Positions 59,592-64,000 of a stretch of 64,000 bases of DNA are shown here, one piece after another; the stretch's first letter is position 1, and each line of letters starts with the position of its first letter. The stretch lies in the NCBI GenBank assembly GCA_022818135.1, contig JAFMSR010000013.1, positions 26,233,281 through 26,297,280 on the forward strand. The letters are read 5' to 3'. Source of the DNA: Saxidomus purpurata (taxonomy: Eukaryota > Mollusca > Bivalvia > Venerida > Veneridae). The position numbers and the translations under genes are program-made. The notes below the pieces were generated by a model. The model was not told the origin of the DNA. It was given only the letters and a program-made list of their open reading frames with translations, and did no database searches.

Positions 59592-60990
59592 AACAAGAGG
59601 GCCAAGATGACCCCCATATCACTCACCAGAGACCTTCTATGGGACAATATGTGACAAATTTCAACTGTAAACTATATATCATAAACACAAACATTCTGTT
59701 TGACGGTAACAAGACAAACCTGATGACCAATTTACATGACGATTTAGTTGAAATGTCACATGTATGGTATACACAAGATTTTTCTACAATTTAACCCTGC
59801 GACCTAGTTTTTTACTTCAGATGAACCATCTTCAAACTTGATATACAGTCAAACTTGTGAACAACGGCCGGTCAAGGGAAACCATGAAAATGGCTGTTGT
59901 TTACAGGTGACCTTTGTTCAGAGGTGTGGGCAGTTCATAATAATTTCATCATACTAAACATTGTTTATCAAGTTTCATCATCACTTGTCAGATAAACTGG
60001 CTATAAGCATTAACCGAATAACAATTTATCTTAATTTCGCGCATATGGTTTTCATTCTGCAAACGGTCTCACATGAGAAATCAAATACAAAATGATTTTG
60101 TTTAGGATTAACAATCGGCCTTAAAACGCTTAAATAAGCTAGAAACTGACGCTGATCACTTTTTGGAAACAACGATCATTATTGGTTTGCCCTATGCGCG
60201 ATGCGTGAATAAAAATACAGTGGCTAATTTACGAGTTTAAAGTGTGTGTTTTTCAGTTTCAATGTAATAACTCTAACAATTCACTAAACGTGAATGCATA
60301 GCTTCAAATGTGAAAGTGACAATAAAACGTAAGCACCTCTTTCCATTATCAAAAGCATCTTTGATTATTGCATTCGTTGTTTGAGGTGCTAACAACTTTA
60401 CATGAAACTAAATGCTTTGATTCCACTAGCTTGTAAAGTTTCAGTGGCCTTGTTCGTATCACAGACTCGATAACGGGATGCTTTTTCACTGGCCGCTGAC
60501 AGCAGGCAACCGCTATTCCCATCCTTATTTAGAGCAAATTTTGACTGGGAGAATCTAAACTGGCCATTGTCCAAAATTGAACGCTTCTAACAGGTGACCG
60601 TTAGCACAAGTTTGACTGTAGATTGCATGAAGATAATCATTGTGACCATGTTTCATGAAGATTGAATGAAAAATACAACCTCTTTTGCATGCACAAGGGT
60701 TTTCTATGATTTGACCCTGTGACCGAGTTTTTGACCCATACTCAAAGTAAACTAAATTTCAAGAAAATTACACAGACCAAGTTTAATGAAGATCCCATGA
60801 AAAATGCAACCAGATGCATACACAAGGTTTTTCTATGATTTAACCCATGACCTAGTTTTTGACCCCAGATGACCCATATTCAAACTCAACCTAGATTTTA
60901 TAAAGGTGTTCATTCTGACAACGTTTCATGGAGATCCAGTGAAAAATGCAGTCTCTATTGTAAATACACGGTTAAGCGTGATCAGACAGA
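59592..60990 (+). mobile_element. Family B-type left end with GGTCA core, interrupted by pogo-like element 4
   Basis: AACAAGAGGGCCAAGATGAC and CACTCACC start the element. Core units with CATGAAGAT, AAAATGCAACC, ACACAAGGTTTTTCTATGAT and GACCTAGTTTTTGACCCC lie on both sides of the insertion at 59846-60618. The end is decayed. Confidence 0.62.
59846..60618. mobile_element. Pogo-like non-autonomous element 4 (773 bp), nested
   Basis: Ends CAGTCAAACTTGTG in inverted orientation and TA on both sides. Removing it and one TA gives CAAACTTGATATAGATTGCA, which aligns with the neighbouring core unit CAAACTCAACCTAGATTTTA. CAAGGGAAA lies 29 bases in from the left. No transposase. Confidence 0.9.
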
Positions 60991-61420
60991 CAGCCGGGCT
61001 TTTTTCCCCCGAAAATTGAGAAGCCCAGGCCTCAAATTGGGAAATTTTATGTGTGGTGTCACCAAAATTGGGAAATTTTACGCGTATTCTAATTCTTGTT
61101 GGAAAATTTATCAATTAACTTTCTTTCCACTTGAGTGCTCCCCATGTTGCAGCAATTAAATAATACTGGCAAAATGTGAAGAATTTCTCAGGCTGGAAAG
61201 AGATGTGCTTGTATTTTCATTAACCTAATCAAGTACCCCCCCCCCCCCACAACAACTCTTTTCAATTCTTGAATTTGGTAAACAGCTCAACAAGGATGAT
61301 TAACTCTAACATTTGTAAATGTTTCATGCAGTTATTGTGGTTTGTCACGTCTTTTCACGACAACACTTATTCTCCCAATTTTCAGGAATATTTGGTCATT
61401 TTTTCGGAGATTTAAATGAA

Positions 61421-63284
61421 ACTAGAACTGTCACAGGAGTGACGAATTATACCCCCACAATACAGCTTTGTCACAGAAGTATGGCAACCATAAGAAAGGA
61501 ATGGCCACAAGGACATAGAGTTGAGTTATTATACAGTAACTTGTGTAAATGTATTGTTTTAATAGCATACAAAATGTGCAAGGTTAAGGTTGACCTTGAC
61601 CCTTGTGACCTTGACCCCGTATTTTTGTTGGCTACAATTAACAAATTTTTTTAAAATATTTTTAGTAACAGTGAGCTTGACCTTGACCCTAGTGACCTTG
61701 ACCCCCAAATTTTTTTTGTGTGTAAAACAATCTAAAAACCAATAATAAATAATCTATTTATAGTAACAGTGACCTTGACCTTGCATGGTTCATACAGAAG
61801 TTTCGAGACAAAATTCAAGTACTTTTCAAGGACTTTTCAAGGACTTTTTTCTAATTTTCAAGGACTAAAATGATGCGAAAATCCGACTTCATGTCGGTAT
61901 ACATAGTCAAAGCGCCTTAAATCATATTTGGAAGACAAGTAATATGTATCTTGGTTATTCAAATTAATATCAAGCAAAATACATGTTGTCTTGATAATCG
62001 AGTATTTACTTGTTATTCAAATCTGGATTTTTGTCATGGGGAACGACTGTATTGCCTCATTGGAACGTATATTTGTCAGATTTTGTTTATCATGTTAATG
62101 AATGCTTTTTTCCGTTGATGACTCTTCAACGGCATTTTCACATAATGCGCTATGTCTATAAGTTTATAAAACACAACGCAAGTAAGCTTGTGTTTGTTCC
62201 CCTTAAATTCCTTTATCCATGCTTTATAACTATCGCTCTGAGCAATGTCGATGACAAAATGCATTTTCACAAATTTTCCGCGACCATGACTTTTGGTAAA
62301 GGGAAGTCACTCCGGGGCAAGAAATTCCCTGGCAGTTGATACATCACACGTGAGCATGTTCGTTGGACTGATACGAATAGACTGTTTTCTTGTCATTTTG
62401 AGGCGGATACAATTATTTTGGACGTTTCTAGCGAACATACAAATTCAATGACTTTTAAAAGAAATTCGTTAGTTTCATTTTCAAATTCAAGTACTTTTCA
62501 AGGACTTTTCCCCAGCACAGAATTCAAGTACTTTTCAAGCACTTGGCACCAAATTCAAGTACTTTTCAAGGCCTGTGCGAACCATGCCTTGGTCCCAAAA
62601 TTTTTTTTTTTTGCTCAAAATCTGAAAACTAAAATTAAATAAAAATCTATTTTTAGTAACAGTGACCTTGACGCTAGTAACCCAAAGCTTCCTTTCCACC
62701 CAAGCGACCTACACACCAAGTTTCATTACAATTGGTCACTCCTAACTAAAGTTACTGAGCAAAAACCATTTTTCTATTTTTAGTAACAGTGCCCTTGACC
62801 TTAAACCTAGTGACCCCAAATGCAATGCCAAGCTTCCTCTCTACACAAGCTACCTACACACAGGAGTTTGATTGCAATTAGTCACTCCTAACTTTAATTA
62901 TTGAGCGGAAACCATTTTTCTATTTTTAGTATCAGTGACCTTGACCTTGACCCTAGTGACCCCATATGCAATCCCAAGCTTCCTCTCCACACAAGCTACC
63001 TACACACCAAGTTTCATTGTAATTGGTCACTCCTAACTTGAGTTATTGAGCGGAAACCATTTTTCTATTTTTAGTAACAGTGACCTTGAACTTGACCCTA
63101 GTGACCCCAAAGTTGAAATTGACCTGTATTTCATAAAGTTGCATGTGTGTACCAAAAATTATTCAAAAGGGTTAAGTCGTTCATGAGTTATCATCCAGAA
63201 ACCATGAAAACCAACAGACCGATCGACAAACCGACAAGCTCACTCCTATATACCCCCCCAAACTTCGTTTTGTGGGGGTATAAC
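61421..63284 (+). mobile_element. Tandem-core element with family A ends but another core
   Basis: Left end ACTAGAACTGTCAC then TTATACCCCCACAA; right end hairpin TATACCCCCC...GTTTTGTGGGGGTATA at 63249-63282. Core units of about 146 bp start GTAACAGTGACCTTGACC (62656, 62783, 62929, 63074). A further pair near 61,670-61,770 is separated from these by the nested element at 61784-62586. Confidence 0.8.
61784..62586. mobile_element. Inverted-repeat element (803 bp) nested in the core
   Basis: Ends CATGGTTC(A/G)(T/C)ACAG in inverted orientation and CCTTG repeated on both sides (61779-61783, 62587-62591). Near both ends the phrase TTCAAGTACTTTTCAAGG occurs several times. No transposase was recognised; the superfamily is unknown to me. 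Confidence 0.78.
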
Positions 63285-63304
63285 AAGTAGTTTCTGGATA
63301 TGTT

Positions 63305-64000
63305 AACAAGAGGGCCAAGATGGCCCTATATCGCTCACCTTGGTACAAGTCCACTTGCCTGGTGGAAGATCACTAGATAATGTTATATACCAAATAAGTT
63401 TTCCTATATACGCCTTTTTAAAACAAATGATCCCCCCCCCCGGCAAGGTCAATTTTGACCCCAGGGGCATAATTTGAACAGACTTTGAAGAAGTCTACTA
63501 GGCAATGCTACATGCCAATTTATGCTCTAGGCCTTGTGGTTTCAGAGAAAAAGATTTTTAAAGTTTTCCCTATATAAGCCTATAGATGTAAAACTAAGTG
63601 ACCCCTGGTGCGGGGTCAATTTTGACCCGGGGGTCATAATTTGAACAAACTTCGTGGAGGTACACTAGCCAATGCTACATGCCAAAAATCTAAGCTCTAG
63701 GCCTTGTGGTTTCAAAGAAGAAGATTTTTAAAGTTTTTACTATACAAGTCTATGTAAAACTAAGTGACCCCCCGTGCAGGGTCAATTTTGATCCGAGGGT
63801 CATAATTTGAACAATCTTGGTAGAGGTCCACTAGCCAATGCTACATGCCAAATATCTAAGCTCTAGGCCTTGTGGTTTCAGAGAAGAAGATTTTTAAAGT
63901 TTTTCCTATTTGTTGCCATAGCAACCAGAGTTCTGCATGGAATGGAATTCTTTGAACAATTTTGGTAGAGCTTCATGCAAGGAACATTCCTGCATAGTTT
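63305..64000 (+). mobile_element. Tandem-core element, family B, copy 6 (cut by window end)
   Basis: AACAAGAGGGCCAAGATGGC and CGCTCACCTTGG start it, followed by three units almost identical in order and wording to copy 5 at 55001. It begins about 20 bases after the family A type hairpin at 63282. Confidence 0.82.

Larger units (their letters stand above)
58922..64000 (-). other. BOLL intron reaching the window edge
   Basis: No exon for the first half of the RRM (an RNP2 such as IFVGG) was found on the minus strand here. The space is filled by the elements listed at 59120, 59592, 61421 and 63305. Confidence 0.6.

Overview
The window is animal genomic DNA, most likely from a bivalve mollusc. 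The evidence is intron-split genes with GT-AG borders, an AT-rich background, and dense elements that start near AACAAGAGGGCC and end near GAGCTAAAA around tandem repeat cores, a style I know from clam genomes. The species assignment is inference. No bacterial, organellar or viral gene was seen.

Layout. (1) 77-2167, minus: first two coding exons of a B-box (TRIM-like, RING-less) protein whose 3' end lies left of the window. (2) 3500-29296, plus: the last 15 coding exons (1,191 residues) of a divergent dynein heavy chain, best read as DNHD1-like. They cover AAA5, AAA6 and the C-terminal domain. All exon phases join, one intron uses a GC donor, and the last intron is 15 kb. The 5' part must lie left of the window, so the B-box gene probably sits antisense in a dynein intron. 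(3) 29297-39676: convergent intergenic space with the dynein 3' UTR, four or five chained tandem-core elements and a pogo-like element. (4) 39677-58921, minus: the last eight coding exons (349 residues) of a BOULE/DAZ-family RNA-binding protein (BOLL). They run from the second half of the RRM through the DAZ-like motif to the stop, and include a 22-nt microexon that restores the frame. The first RRM exons lie beyond 64,000.

The two large genes are convergent and both families have sperm or meiotic roles in animals (DNHD1 in sperm flagella, BOULE in male meiosis). Shared regulation is only a hypothesis.

Much of the rest is mobile DNA. There are four complete pogo-like non-autonomous elements (TA duplication, CAGTNAAAC ends), three other short inverted-repeat elements with 5-6 bp duplications, a tRNA-derived SINE, and several families of tandem-core elements. 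The last share one design: a single motif near the left end and a hairpin made of that motif and its complement at the right end. They are often joined tail to head and carry nested insertions whose empty sites can be read.
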